Assembly: GCF_905232215.1 (NCBI RefSeq)
Contig: NZ_CAJNKE010000010.1
Span: forward strand, 1-49,556
From: Burkholderia sp. LMG 13014
GTDB lineage: Bacteria > Pseudomonadota > Gammaproteobacteria > Burkholderiales > Burkholderiaceae
Length of the DNA stretch: 49,556 nt
Direction: 5' to 3'
Positions 8,305 through 17,013 of this stretch are shown piece by piece. How positions within the stretch are numbered: the first letter of the stretch is position 1; the number at the start of each line of letters is the position of its first letter. The notes beneath the pieces are model-generated. The model saw nothing but the letters and a program-made list of their open reading frames with translations, did not search any database and was not told the DNA's origin. A program made the translations under genes and the position numbers.

Positions 8305-8342
8305 AATATATGCATCATGCACATATGCATGATGCATATATT
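8305..8342. promoter_or_regulatory. 38-bp perfect palindrome, MarR operator
   Basis: AATATATGCATCATGCA and its exact reverse complement are separated by CATA. Each arm contains ATGCAT, also a palindrome. It lies immediately upstream of the marR-MFS operon, overlapping the place expected for the promoter. MarR proteins bind symmetric AT-rich sites of about half this length, so the full site may hold two dimers. Confidence 0.85.
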
Positions 8343-8467
8343 CGGCAGGAAACGCAAGATCGATAAGTTCAGGTGCACGCGACTGCGCGCTTACGCATCG
8401 AATGACGTTGACTGCTGCGGAACCGCCGTCCGGACTTCCGATGAGCGATGCTTGGGATCGGCAGGTT

Positions 8468-8692
8468 TTACCCGTAATCCAAGGTCCGTAATCGTGGCTC
8501 GTCGGGTATCACTTTCTTTTCCGCTGCCCAACTTGCTTCGCGCCGTGCTCGCTGACATGCGGCGGCGCGGTCCACGAGTGACGTGATGTCGTGGAGCAAA
8601 TCGTCCGTACGCTGTTCCGACACTAGTTGTTCAGTGGTCCAAAAGACCGAACGCCAACGCTCGGCACTTTCCAGGAAATCCAGGCGGTTCAC
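8468..8692 (-). CDS. uncertain small open frame, hypothetical
   Basis: 74 codons from a GTG at 8692, preceded by GGGGATCA, ending at 8468. The composition is hydrophilic and probably helical, with several Trp (ERWRSVFWTTEQLVSEQ). I do not recognise it. It lies in an accessory stretch beside an insertion-sequence remnant, and may be the tail of a broken gene rather than a functional protein. Confidence 0.25.
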   Translation of the reverse strand: MNRLDFLESAERWRSVFWTTEQLVSEQRTDDLLHDITSLVDRAAACQRARREASWAAEKKVIPDEPRLRTLDYG

Positions 8693-8734
8693 TGATCCCC
8701 ATTTTGCGTCATACCGTTGCGACCGGCGTACCCG

Positions 8735-8791
8735 CTAGGCCGGCTTCAACGCATCGGCGATCTGTTCCTCGGTGAACTTGCTCTTCTTCAC
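8735..8791 (-). mobile_element. IS3-family transposase OrfA remnant (first 18 codons)
   Basis: Read on the minus strand from a GTG at 8791, the peptide is VKKSKFTEEQIADALKPA followed by TAG. KKSKFTEEQI is the conserved beginning of OrfA of many IS3-type elements. The remaining orfA and all of orfB are absent. The sequence just upstream on that strand (to about 8850) probably includes the old left end of the element. Confidence 0.6.
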
Positions 8792-8799
8792 GGCATGAC

Positions 8800-9245
8800 C
8801 TCCCGGTCTCGACGACCACGTCATGCCGGAATTCTCCACGTCCATGCGGGACAGTGTCGTGGGCCAGGGTCAAAGCTGGGCGCGAGCAAGCGAACTGGTG
8901 CGTGCGCGAATTGTTGAGATTGTGTGGCGTAGTTTTTTGGCGACTGTCAAGGGCTATGCATAAGAAAATCGAGGCAGAGATACCGTCTTGGTATCTTCGG
9001 AGTTGCGCATAAAAATCATTTGCTAACAGTGAGTTAGGTGTTTTTGATGGTTTTGTGTTGCGGAAATAGAAATACACAATTTCTATTTTGTGGCGAGGGT
9101 CGTTGCTTTCTCCGCTCTTACACTCGCGATTCCCAAACGGGCATCTATCCGGGCATGACCAACAGAACAAGGTCGTCCGGGTGGTTGCAGACCGTTTATG
9201 AACAAGGTCGCGAGACCTGCCTCTTTTTAGAAGGGAGCTCCACGA
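8800..9245. other. AT-rich upstream region of the porin gene
   Basis: About 450 bases with no gene. The last 200 bases are AT-rich and should hold the porin promoter. I could not assign -35/-10 boxes with confidence. Confidence 0.45.
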
Positions 9246-10370
9246 ATGAACAAGACTCTGATCGTTGCGGCAGCTGCAGCATCGTTCGCTACCGTCGCTC
9301 ACGCGCAAAGCAGCGTCACGCTGTACGGCGTGCTGGACGCAGGCATCACCTACCAAAGCAATGTCCAGACCGCATCCGGCCAAGGCAAGTCGCGCTTTTC
9401 GATGGGTTCGGGCATTGACCAGAGCCGTTTCGGCCTGCGTGGCTCGGAAGACCTCGGTGGCGGCCTGAAGGCAATCTTCACGTTGGAAAGCGGCTTCAAC
9501 ATCGGTAACGGCAAGTTTGCGAACGGCAACGGCGGCATGTTCAACCGCCAGGCTTTCGTCGGCCTGTCGAGCCAGTACGGCACCGTCACGCTGGGCAAGC
9601 AGTACGACGCGACGCAAGACTACCTGGCGCCGCTGACGGCAACGGGTTCGTGGGGCGGCACGTACTTCGCGCACCCGCTGAACAATGACCGTCTGAGCAC
9701 GAACGGCGACGTCGCGCTGAACAATACGATCAAGTTCACGAGCGCGAACTACGCTGGCCTGCAATTCGGCGGCACGTACTCGTTCTCGAACAGCACGAAC
9801 TTTGCCAACAACCGTGCATACAGCGCCGGCGTGTCGTACCAGTACCAAGGCCTGAAGCTGGGCGCGGCGTACTCGCAAGCGAACAACGCGGGCCTGTCCA
9901 CGTCGGGTGCGGTGAACCCGTCCATCGATACGAGCGGCAACGCATTCGGCATTCAGGGCCGTACGCGTACGTATGGTGTTGCAGCAGCATATGCATTCGG
10001 TCCGGCACAAGTCGGTGCAGCATGGACGCAATCGCGCCTCGACAACCAGACGAACGGCCTTGGTACGCTGCGCGCTGACAACTATGAAATCAACGCGAAG
10101 TACAACCTGACGCCGGCTCTCGGCTTGGGTGCTGCCTATACGTACACGAATGCGAAACTGAACAGCAACAGCACGCACTGGAATCAGTTCGGCGTGCAAG
10201 CCGACTACTACCTGTCGAAGCGTACGGACGTCTACGCTCAGGCGGTGTACCAGCGTGGTACGAAGGGCGCCGGTCTGGGTTCATCGATCTACAACGGCGA
10301 TATCAACGCGTTCCCGAGCTCGAAGGTCAGCCAAACCGCCGCAACGGTTGGCCTGCGTCATCGCTTCTAA
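9246..10370 (+). CDS. general outer-membrane porin (Gram-negative porin family, OmpC-like)
   Basis: 374 aa. A signal peptide is cleaved after VAHA (about residue 20), giving the mature start QSSVTLYGVLDAGI that is typical of Burkholderia porins. The protein is a trimeric 16-strand beta barrel for passive uptake of small polar solutes. It carries RFGLRGSEDLGGGLKAIFTL (strands 2-3) and ends in RHRF, the C-terminal Phe used by the BAM machinery. Alternating aromatic strands continue throughout, and the length is normal. Codon use is strongly biased and unlike the neighbours, which suggests high expression. A GGGAG site precedes the ATG and a strong terminator follows, so the gene is monocistronic. 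Confidence 0.95.
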   Translation: MNKTLIVAAAAASFATVAHAQSSVTLYGVLDAGITYQSNVQTASGQGKSRFSMGSGIDQSRFGLRGSEDLGGGLKAIFTLESGFNIGNGKFANGNGGMFNRQAFVGLSSQYGTVTLGKQYDATQDYLAPLTATGSWGGTYFAHPLNNDRLSTNGDVALNNTIKFTSANYAGLQFGGTYSFSNSTNFANNRAYSAGVSYQYQGLKLGAAYSQANNAGLSTSGAVNPSIDTSGNAFGIQGRTRTYGVAAAYAFGPAQVGAAWTQSRLDNQTNGLGTLRADNYEINAKYNLTPALGLGAAYTYTNAKLNSNSTHWNQFGVQADYYLSKRTDVYAQAVYQRGTKGAGLGSSIYNGDINAFPSSKVSQTAATVGLRHRF

Positions 10371-10397
10371 GCATGACGGCTGGATAGCCAGTTTGGA

Positions 10398-10424
10398 GAA
10401 AAGCGCCCTCGGGCGCTTTTTTTT
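10398..10424 (+). terminator. intrinsic terminator of the porin gene
   Basis: AAAGCGCCC-TC-GGGCGCTTT forms a perfect stem followed by further T, 28 bases after the porin stop codon. Confidence 0.9.
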
Positions 10425-10835
10425 GATGTCTGCGTTCAAAGCCAGCGAATTATAAATATCAAGAAACTCTGGCGAATTGTCGATTTCGATAACTGACTGT
10501 CGTTTGAGCTGTTGGCGGCGTGCGCCCGGGTAAGTGCGAATTCTGTTGTTCGTAGTGACTCATGCGGGAATTGATGGGGCTTGAATTTGGCGCGTCGCTT
10601 TGAGCGATCTGTGCCGATACTTTTCGTGGCATAGCTGAAGCGCGAGTGTGAATGAGTCATCGTGCGCGGCGTTGGTGGCCATTGGAAAATATCGCGTATG
10701 AAATTCTGGAGAACAAATGATTTTTGATGGCGCCATGGTTTTGGGTGATCGAAAATTTCAGATGGATCTCTGGGAATTTAATGCTGAAAACTTGATCGCT
10801 GATCTGGCGGGAATGTGACGGCGAAGTGAGGGAAG
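10425..10835. other. gene-poor AT-rich spacer
   Basis: About 410 bases between the porin terminator and the zinc-ribbon protein. No frame on either strand looks coding. GC is clearly lower than in the flanks, as in the gene that follows. Confidence 0.5.
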
Positions 10836-11801
10836 ATGCTTGAGAGGTTGCGACAGTGCGCTGCTAAATATGGTTGGCAATGTTTGTCGAGCGAGTGGAT
10901 GGGTGTCAATTCACGTCATCAGTTCACTTGCGCTCGTGGGCACGTTTTTGAGCGCGTGGCATTGACTCTGCTTTATCGAAATAGCGGTGTGCCGGTATGC
11001 GTATTCTGTCAACAAGAAGATATTCGTGATAGATGGTTGGGGAAATTGGCAGAGCGAGGCGGGACGCTTCTGAGTGGCCCATTCACTGGATTATTCGAGC
11101 GTTACCAGATTCGTTGCGCAGAGGGGCACGAGTGGAGCGTGGCGGGACGGAAGATTAGCGAGGGGCGCTGGTGTCCGGTCTGCGCGCATGGCGACGCGAC
11201 GCGGCGAAGCTGCCATTCGGATGGCTTGGCTCGGCTTCATGCGAGAGCACAAGCGAGAGGCGGAAAATGTCTTTCAACTCACTATACGATCGAAAGTCAT
11301 CTATATAGATTTGAATGTGAGAAGGGACATCGTTGGGAGGCCCGGGCAAACGATATCTTCCGGGGAACTTGGTGTGGTCGTTGCGCAAAATTGACATCCT
11401 CCGGGCAGGTTGATCCCAATGGATTGGTACGTCTACAGGCGGCTGCCAGCGAAAAAGGAGGGGTTTGTTTGGCAGATGCCTATGTGGGTTCAGCCGAAAA
11501 ATACCCTTTTCGTTGCGCGTTGGGCCACGAATGGCTGGCGATAGCCAGTCAAATTTGGCTCGGGCACTGGTGTCGGCAATGTGCGGGCCTTAAATTGCGT
11601 CAAACCATTGATAACATGCAAGCGCTTGCGGCAGCTCGTGGTGGATTGTGTCTGTCGACCGAGTATCTGGGAAGGCGGACCAAATTGACTTGGCAGTGCC
11701 ATCGCGGTCACGTCTGGGAGTCTCGGCCGATAAATATAAGTGCGGGAACATGGTGCCCACAATGTGCGATTACTAACCGAACTCGCCGTAGAGATAGTTG
11801 A
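10836..11801 (+). CDS. protein of five tandem zinc-ribbon modules, function unknown
   Basis: 321 aa made almost wholly of five modules of about 60 residues, starting near residues 1, 65, 125, 190 and 255. Each reads roughly: helix, RGGxCLSxxY, beta hairpin, C-x3-H in CxxGHxW, about 20 residues, then WC-x2-C. The C-x3-H plus C-x2-C sets should each bind one zinc, giving five zinc ribbons or treble clefs. Module 1 is the most diverged. Similar repeat proteins are annotated only as zinc-ribbon domain-containing proteins; nucleic-acid binding is plausible but unproven. The ATG at 10836 follows GTGAGGGAAG. Codons are more AT-rich than the neighbours, which suggests transfer. No partner gene is close. 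Confidence 0.8.
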   Translation: MLERLRQCAAKYGWQCLSSEWMGVNSRHQFTCARGHVFERVALTLLYRNSGVPVCVFCQQEDIRDRWLGKLAERGGTLLSGPFTGLFERYQIRCAEGHEWSVAGRKISEGRWCPVCAHGDATRRSCHSDGLARLHARAQARGGKCLSTHYTIESHLYRFECEKGHRWEARANDIFRGTWCGRCAKLTSSGQVDPNGLVRLQAAASEKGGVCLADAYVGSAEKYPFRCALGHEWLAIASQIWLGHWCRQCAGLKLRQTIDNMQALAAARGGLCLSTEYLGRRTKLTWQCHRGHVWESRPINISAGTWCPQCAITNRTRRRDS

Positions 11802-12183
11802 GCGCGATACTCGCCTTGAAGTCTCAGGATGGGCATATCCCGTTTGGAGATAGTACAGATCCCGTACCGCCAACCGTTGCGGTGAAGTTCAGCAGCGTCG
11901 ACCGGAGGGTTCCCTGCGCGATGCTCATCCCCCTGCAAGAGACTAGTTGCCCGCGTAAAGGCCTCCGGGACCGAATTGCTAGTTTGTGACGTCCAGGTTG
12001 TTCGGTCGACGACTGGGCCGACCGGCGTGAAGCGCTTCTCGGCCCATCGCTTCATGTCCGTCGAAACGATGTCCATGCATCACTCGGCCCGAGCGGCAAA
12101 GTACCAGACTCGGTGGTCCCCACCAAACCAGGGCGCGATTCACTTTGCTTGAATGCGTTGCGTCCCCGGCGATGGAGATTTCC
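11802..12183. other. stretch with no recognisable gene
   Basis: About 380 bases between the zinc-ribbon gene and the antiporter pseudogene. There are short frames on both strands without recognisable products. The sequence may include junction debris of the accessory insertion. Confidence 0.45.
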
Positions 12184-13777
12184 TCACGTCCTGGCGGAAA
12201 TGACGCTGAGCTCCTCGAGATCGAGGTCGCGCGTCAGTTCGTGCAGCGTGTGCTCGTCGATGTCGCCGGCGCGGTAGAGGCGCATGAGCTCGGCCCGTCC
12301 CGCCGTGATCAATTCCAGCACGGTATCTGAACGCGCATCGAGGTGAGGCTTGTATTCGTCGGCGTGCCGCGCGTAGCGGGCCATGTCCTCGGCCTTGTGC
12401 TTGTGAATGTCCAGGAGCATGGGGTGAACGAGTTCGCCTGCGTCGTTGTATGCCAGTTTTGCCATCAACTCATACCGCACCTTGGCAATCACGGCCTCCG
12501 CCTCGCTCATGCTCAGGCGAGGTTTGTCGCTTTCCGGCGCCACGAGCCCCGTCCAGCGGATCACGGCGCCGAGCAATTGCCCCTGCACCAATACGGTGGC
12601 GAGGATGACGGCAATGGCGGTGACGAGGATGAAATCGCGCCCCGGAAAACTGTCCGGCAGGCTGGCGGCGAGCGCGAGGGTGATCACCCCTCGCATGCCG
12701 GACCAGCTCAATACGGTGGCATCGGCAAGCCCGAGCGGATGGAAGCGGGTCACGCCAAACTTCCGTAACAGGATGAGCGCGCCGTCCGACACATACACCC
12801 AGGCAAACCGCGCGAGGATGACGGAAAGCACGACGAACAGCACCGGTACGCCCATTTCCGCGAGCATCGTGTCGAGCCCGTCGCCCCGCTGGATCAACTC
12901 GTGCAGCGAGGATCCGATGATCAGGAAGACGAAGGCCTCGAGAATGAAGATCGTGACGGTCCAGAAGCCCGTGCCGTACAGGCGCGCCGACGCGCTGAGT
13001 ACGCGGTGCTGGAACCAGGCACAGATGAGCCCCGTCGTCACTGTGGCGATCACCCCCGAGACGTGGAAGCGCTCGGCCAGGAGATAGGATCCCCACGCAC
13101 ATAGCGGGCCGGCGGCGATGACAAGGCTATCTTCGTCGAGATGGCGTGCCAGGATCACCCAGGCGCCACCAACCAAGGCACCGGTCAGTACGCCACCCAC
13201 CGCCAGCAGTGCGAAGCTGCCAAGCGCTTCGGCCGGACTGAACACGCCCGTCACGCCCGCTGCCACCGCAAAGCGAAACAGCACGAGGCCCGTCGCATCG
13301 TTGAACAGGCTCTCCCCCTCCAAGAGGATCAGGAGGCGGCGCGGCAATTTCACTCGCTGCAGCGCGGCGCGGGCCGAAACCGCATCCGGCGGCGCGACCA
13401 GCGCGCCCAAGGCCGCGCAAGCTGCCAAAGGCCGCGCAAGCTGCCAAAGGCAAGGCGGGCACGAGCCAGTGGGTGACGAGGGCCACCACGACGGTGGTGA
13501 AGAGCACCGCACCAATCGCCAACGCCCCGACGCCCAGCATGTGTCGGCGCAGATGGTCGAGTGAAATTCCAAGGGCGCTGTCCATCAGCAAAGGCGGCAG
13601 AAAAATCACCAGCACCAGTTCTGGATCGATATGCACCTCGGGCAGGCCGGGCAGAAAGGCGATGAAACCGCCACCGATGATCAGTGCGACGGCGGGGGGG
13701 AGCCCGAGCTTGTGCCCGACATAGTGCAAGACAAGGATCGCGAGCAGAAGCGCGATCATCAATTCGAAAATAGCCAT
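12184..13777 (-). pseudogene. NhaP/CPA1-type Na+/H+ antiporter, frameshifted by a 19-bp duplication
   Basis: The N-terminal part (from ATG 13777, about 110 residues: MAIFELMIALLLA, FLPPLLMDSALG) and the C-terminal part (GALVAPPDAVSARAAL, LLEGESLFNDATGLVL, SWSGMRGVITLALA) are in different frames. CPA1 core motifs are intact, including the transport-site ND in FNDATG. At the junction the 19-base unit GGCCGCGCAAGCTGCCAAA occurs twice in tandem (13411-13429 and 13430-13448). Removing one copy leaves 1575 bases, exactly 525 codons, and reconnects PLAAC to AALGALV. The intact protein would be 524 aa with about 12 membrane helices and a cytoplasmic tail, exchanging Na+ or K+ for H+. As written the product is truncated; a sequencing artefact is possible. 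Confidence 0.9.
13411..13448. repeat. perfect 19-bp tandem duplication inside the antiporter gene
   Basis: Two adjacent identical copies of GGCCGCGCAAGCTGCCAAA. Because 19 is not a multiple of three, the second copy shifts the reading frame. Tandem copies of this size can arise and be lost by slipped-strand replication. Confidence 0.95.
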
Positions 13778-13915
13778 TGTGATGGTTTGGGTGTCAGCGC
13801 TTCGGCGGTGAGCTGCCCATGAGCGCTTCAGCCGGACGGAAGGCGCAATAAGGGGCCTGGTTTCCAGGAGCCAGACAGCTTCAGCGTCCAGCCGGGAGTT
13901 TGAAGGGAGCCGCTT

Positions 13916-14425
13916 CTATTTCGTGATCTGAGCAAAGTCAATGCGGGAGATGTGAATCGCGAGAATCATTGCCGACCAGTTCGTAGGTCGACCATTCCGC
14001 ACGCTTGGCCGAAAAATCTCGTCGCCCAGGTTGATGGGCATTCCACTCACCGCGCATAGCCCTGGTCGTCTGGCACATCCTTTGTGCCAAAGTTGATAGC
14101 CGTAATGTCCGCCAGTTGAGTCCCGCCACGAAAGCACCGCCGTGCTGGGCGTCGGTTGATCAAGAATATCGATGGTCGCGCGGCACTTTGATCGGTCGCC
14201 TAAAGTGATTTTTCTACGTAAATCAACCGTGCAATCCTTGATCTGAATGTTGATGCTGGAGCCGTCGCTGCATGCGCTGAGTGATTGCGTAATGTGGCGC
14301 CAGCGTTCCTCTGGCTTGATTTCATCAACCCGAATCAAATTTCCACTAATCGATGAATCATCGCTTCTTGTTGGCTCACAAGAATAACTATCTATTGACG
14401 AAGAGGCGCTTACCTGCTTTCTCAT
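13916..14425 (-). CDS. DUF3331-like protein of unknown function
   Basis: 169 aa from the ATG at 14425, which has GAGGT six bases upstream; the frame is open further (ATG 14446, TTG 14458) without a better ribosome site. The C-terminal part carries SWRDSTGGHYGYQLW, then CARRPGLCAVSGMPI and GDEIFRPSVRNGRP. This is the pattern of the DUF3331 proteins found in multiple copies in Burkholderia and relatives. Two cysteines followed by a turn suggest a half zinc knuckle, but no function is known. The N-terminal half is polar and variable. Codon use is AT-richer than the core genes, and the gene stands alone. Confidence 0.7.
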   Translation of the reverse strand: MRKQVSASSSIDSYSCEPTRSDDSSISGNLIRVDEIKPEERWRHITQSLSACSDGSSINIQIKDCTVDLRRKITLGDRSKCRATIDILDQPTPSTAVLSWRDSTGGHYGYQLWHKGCARRPGLCAVSGMPINLGDEIFRPSVRNGRPTNWSAMILAIHISRIDFAQITK

Positions 14426-14596
14426 TGAGTACCTCGCTGTGAGCATGCAGTCGATCAAGTCTTCGGCAAAACTATCTCAGAACCATTTGGTTCAGTCGCC
14501 AACTCGAGAATTTCATTTTAAAATCTCAGTGGAATCAATTTTTCAGTGAAAATAAAGATTTTGTGATGGCGGCGTCATCTGGAAAAGTGGCTCGGT

Positions 14597-14633
14597 CTCT
14601 AAAAAATTGCAAATTGGCGGAAATTTTTTAGAG
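14597..14633. repeat. 12-bp inverted repeat (hairpin) in AT-rich region
   Basis: CTCTAAAAAATT and AATTTTTTAGAG are perfectly complementary with 13 bases between. The outer bases GT/GAC continue the stem with a two-base bulge. It lies about 170 bases upstream of the DUF3331 gene. It could be a bidirectional terminator, because each arm ends in a T/A tract, or the end of an old element. Confidence 0.7.
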
Positions 14634-15103
14634 AGACTGGTTCGCTGAGGGTGTGAATAAGAAATCTTCTGGAGTCAGATTCTTCATCCAATGCTGAGCT
14701 TACCTAAGAAATATCATACGCTGGCCGACAGCACCGCACAACCGATGCGCCATCGCAGAATGTCCCGGATGCTCAAATTAACAACGAAGAGTGTCGAATT
14801 AATTGGCATCAGGCACCGTCCGTCTAATTATCTCAACGCTATAGCCATAATGCCGCCACAATTTCTCCATGCTGACGGGCTTGTCCTCGGTGAGGGTCTA
14901 TACCATTGCAAATCGATTTGATCTGGTGCCGGGAAAAAGCCAGATTAAAAGCATGGGGGATTCGGCATGGTGTGGCCGACCAGGCGCAACAATGGCAGTA
15001 AGAATGATTGGTGGTGGGAGGGCGATCGTGTCGATTCCAGGCGCCTTCCCGATCGGAGTACGGCCATATTCACGAGAAATTTGTAGGCTGTGGTACCGAA
15101 CCG

Positions 15104-15131
15104 TGAGAATTTTCGACCGGGAAAATTCTCA
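15104..15131. repeat. 11-bp perfect inverted repeat TGAGAATTTTC/GAAAATTCTCA
   Basis: The two arms are separated by GACCGG. No gene begins or ends at this point. The length and symmetry fit an operator or a recombination site better than a terminator, as no T-run follows. Confidence 0.75.
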
Positions 15132-15473
15132 TGAACGTGCCTGATTCATTGATTTGAATAAGGACGGAAAAGCGGATTCGCTGAGACCTTGCAATTCCGT
15201 CGACGCATGCCATCGAGCTTGCTGGCGAGTCGGTCACGACGATCCGACAGCCGGCGTCCCGCGCGCGGCGATCGACGCGATACTCGCGCATGCCGATCGC
15301 GGCGCCGGCACACCCGCGTTCGGCGCCGACGAACACGCCGAGCGCATGTGCATGTGAATCCTGCATTCGGTGCACGGATGTCCCAGCGCCGCCAGAACCC
15401 GCGTCCTACAGTGGGCCAGATATGCCGATCCGCCTTTCAGCGCGGGATCGGCCTTTAATCTGGAGACAGCCAC

Positions 15474-16928
15474 ATGACAGCCGAGTACACCCTTCAACAC
15501 CGGATCGCGGGCGACGCGTGCGACGCCGTGCAGGGAGAGTGGTTCGAGAAATTCGAACCGTGCACCGGACACCTGCTTGCGCGCGTGGCGGCCGGCACCG
15601 GCGCCGACGTCGACCGGGCCGTACGCGCGGCCCGTGCGGAATTCGACGGCGGGCACTGGAGCCGGTTGTCCGGCGCGGAGCGGGCGAAGCTGCTGAACCG
15701 GCTGGCCGACCTGCTCGAACACGACACGGAACGCTTCGTCGAGCTGCTCGCGCGCGAACAGGGGCGCCCGGCCATGGAAGTGCGGATGATGGACCTGCCG
15801 ATGTCGATCGACACGCTGCGCTACTTCGCCGGGTGGGCGGACAAGCTCGAAGGCCGCCAGATTCCGACCGGCGGCTTCATGGGGCGCCCGACCGTCAACT
15901 ACACGGTGCGCGAGGCGGTCGGCGTCGCCGGCCTGATCGTGCCGTGGAATGCGCCGCTGATGATCGCGTGCTGGAAGCTCGCGCCCGCGCTCGCGGCCGG
16001 CTGCACGGTCGTGATCAAGCCGTCGGAAGACGCGCCGCTCGCGGTCGGCGCGCTGGCGGACTTGGCCGTGCAGGCGGGCTTTCCGCCGGGCGTCGTGAAT
16101 CTCGTGCACGGCATCGGCGCATCGGTCGGCGCCGCGCTGGTCAATCACCCGGGCGTCGACAAGATCAGCTTCACCGGCAGCACCGAGGTCGGCCGCACGA
16201 TCGCGCGCGAAGCCGGCGCGCAGTTCAAGCGGCTGACGCTGGAACTCGGCGGCAAGGCGCCGCAGATCATCTTCGACGACGCGAATCTCGAGCAGGCGAT
16301 CGCCGGCGTCGCGATGGGATTGTTCGTCAACCAGGGGCAAACCTGCGCGGCCGGCTCGCGCGTGCTGGTGCAGCGCCGTCACTACGATGACGTGGTCGGC
16401 GCGCTCGCGCACGCGGCGCGGTCCGTCAGGGTCGGCACGCCGTTCGACCCGGCGACGCAGATGGGCGCGCTGATCAGTGCCCGCCATGCCGATCGCGTGA
16501 AGTCGCATATCGCAGCGGCGCTTCGCGACGGCGCGACGATGGTCGCGGGCGACGAGCCGGTGCCGTCGCAAGGCTTCTTCGTGCGCCCGACGGTGTTCGC
16601 GAACGTCGATCCGGCGATGCGCATCGCGCGCGACGAAGTGTTCGGGCCGGTCGGCACGATCATTCCGTTCGATACGGAAGACGAGGCCGTCGCGCTGGCG
16701 AACGACACCGTCTACGCGTTGTCCGCGTCGCTGTGGACCCGCGATCTCGCTACCGCGCACCGCACCGCCGCCCGTTTGCGGGTCGGCGCGGTCGCGGTGA
16801 ACGCGTGGAGCCCGCTCGACGCGCGGCTGCCGTGGGGCGGCTTCAAGGACAGCGGTGTCGGGCGCGACCTGTCGCAAAGCGGGCTCGATGCGTACCTGGA
16901 GGAGAAGGTCGTCACGATCGCGATGTAG
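15474..16928 (+). CDS. NAD(P)-dependent aldehyde dehydrogenase
   Basis: 484 aa, normal length for the ALDH superfamily. VPWNAPLMIA and FTGSTEVGR mark the cofactor domain. LELGGKAPQIIFDD carries the general-base Glu (about residue 257), and NQGQTCAAGSR the catalytic Cys (about residue 291). DEVFGPVGTIIPF and PWGGFKDSGVGRD follow. It oxidises an aldehyde to the acid in the cytoplasm. The ATG at 15474 has GGAGA upstream. The next gene, 85 bases on, is a GMC alcohol oxidoreductase that could supply the aldehyde, so the two probably convert an alcohol to an acid. The substrate is unknown. Confidence 0.92.
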   Translation: MTAEYTLQHRIAGDACDAVQGEWFEKFEPCTGHLLARVAAGTGADVDRAVRAARAEFDGGHWSRLSGAERAKLLNRLADLLEHDTERFVELLAREQGRPAMEVRMMDLPMSIDTLRYFAGWADKLEGRQIPTGGFMGRPTVNYTVREAVGVAGLIVPWNAPLMIACWKLAPALAAGCTVVIKPSEDAPLAVGALADLAVQAGFPPGVVNLVHGIGASVGAALVNHPGVDKISFTGSTEVGRTIAREAGAQFKRLTLELGGKAPQIIFDDANLEQAIAGVAMGLFVNQGQTCAAGSRVLVQRRHYDDVVGALAHAARSVRVGTPFDPATQMGALISARHADRVKSHIAAALRDGATMVAGDEPVPSQGFFVRPTVFANVDPAMRIARDEVFGPVGTIIPFDTEDEAVALANDTVYALSASLWTRDLATAHRTAARLRVGAVAVNAWSPLDARLPWGGFKDSGVGRDLSQSGLDAYLEEKVVTIAM

Positions 16929-17013
16929 CCGCGCACGTTTCGGCACGGAGACACCACAACAACAAGATGGCGGGCATTGCGTTGCTTGCCCGCCTATCCC
17001 ACTCGACAGACAC

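Larger units (their letters stand above)
14459..15473. other. 1-kb AT-rich stretch without a recognisable gene
   Basis: No convincing coding frame on either strand. It contains two long inverted repeats listed separately. A short piece on the minus strand around 14820-14890 reads like a protein fragment (MEKLWRHYGYSVEIIRRTVP) ended by a stop, so some decayed coding sequence is likely. The last 100 bases should contain the promoter of the aldehyde dehydrogenase operon. Confidence 0.5.

Noticed and set aside
8709-10199. A 496-codon open frame antisense to the first porin
   Set aside because: It mirrors the biased codons of the porin gene; its translation is rich in Arg and Val and matches no family, while the porin reading has a signal peptide, strand pattern and terminator.
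12901-13564. Plus-strand frames over the antiporter gene
   Set aside because: They are shadows of the antiporter reading; translations are Arg/Ser-rich and no start has a ribosome site.
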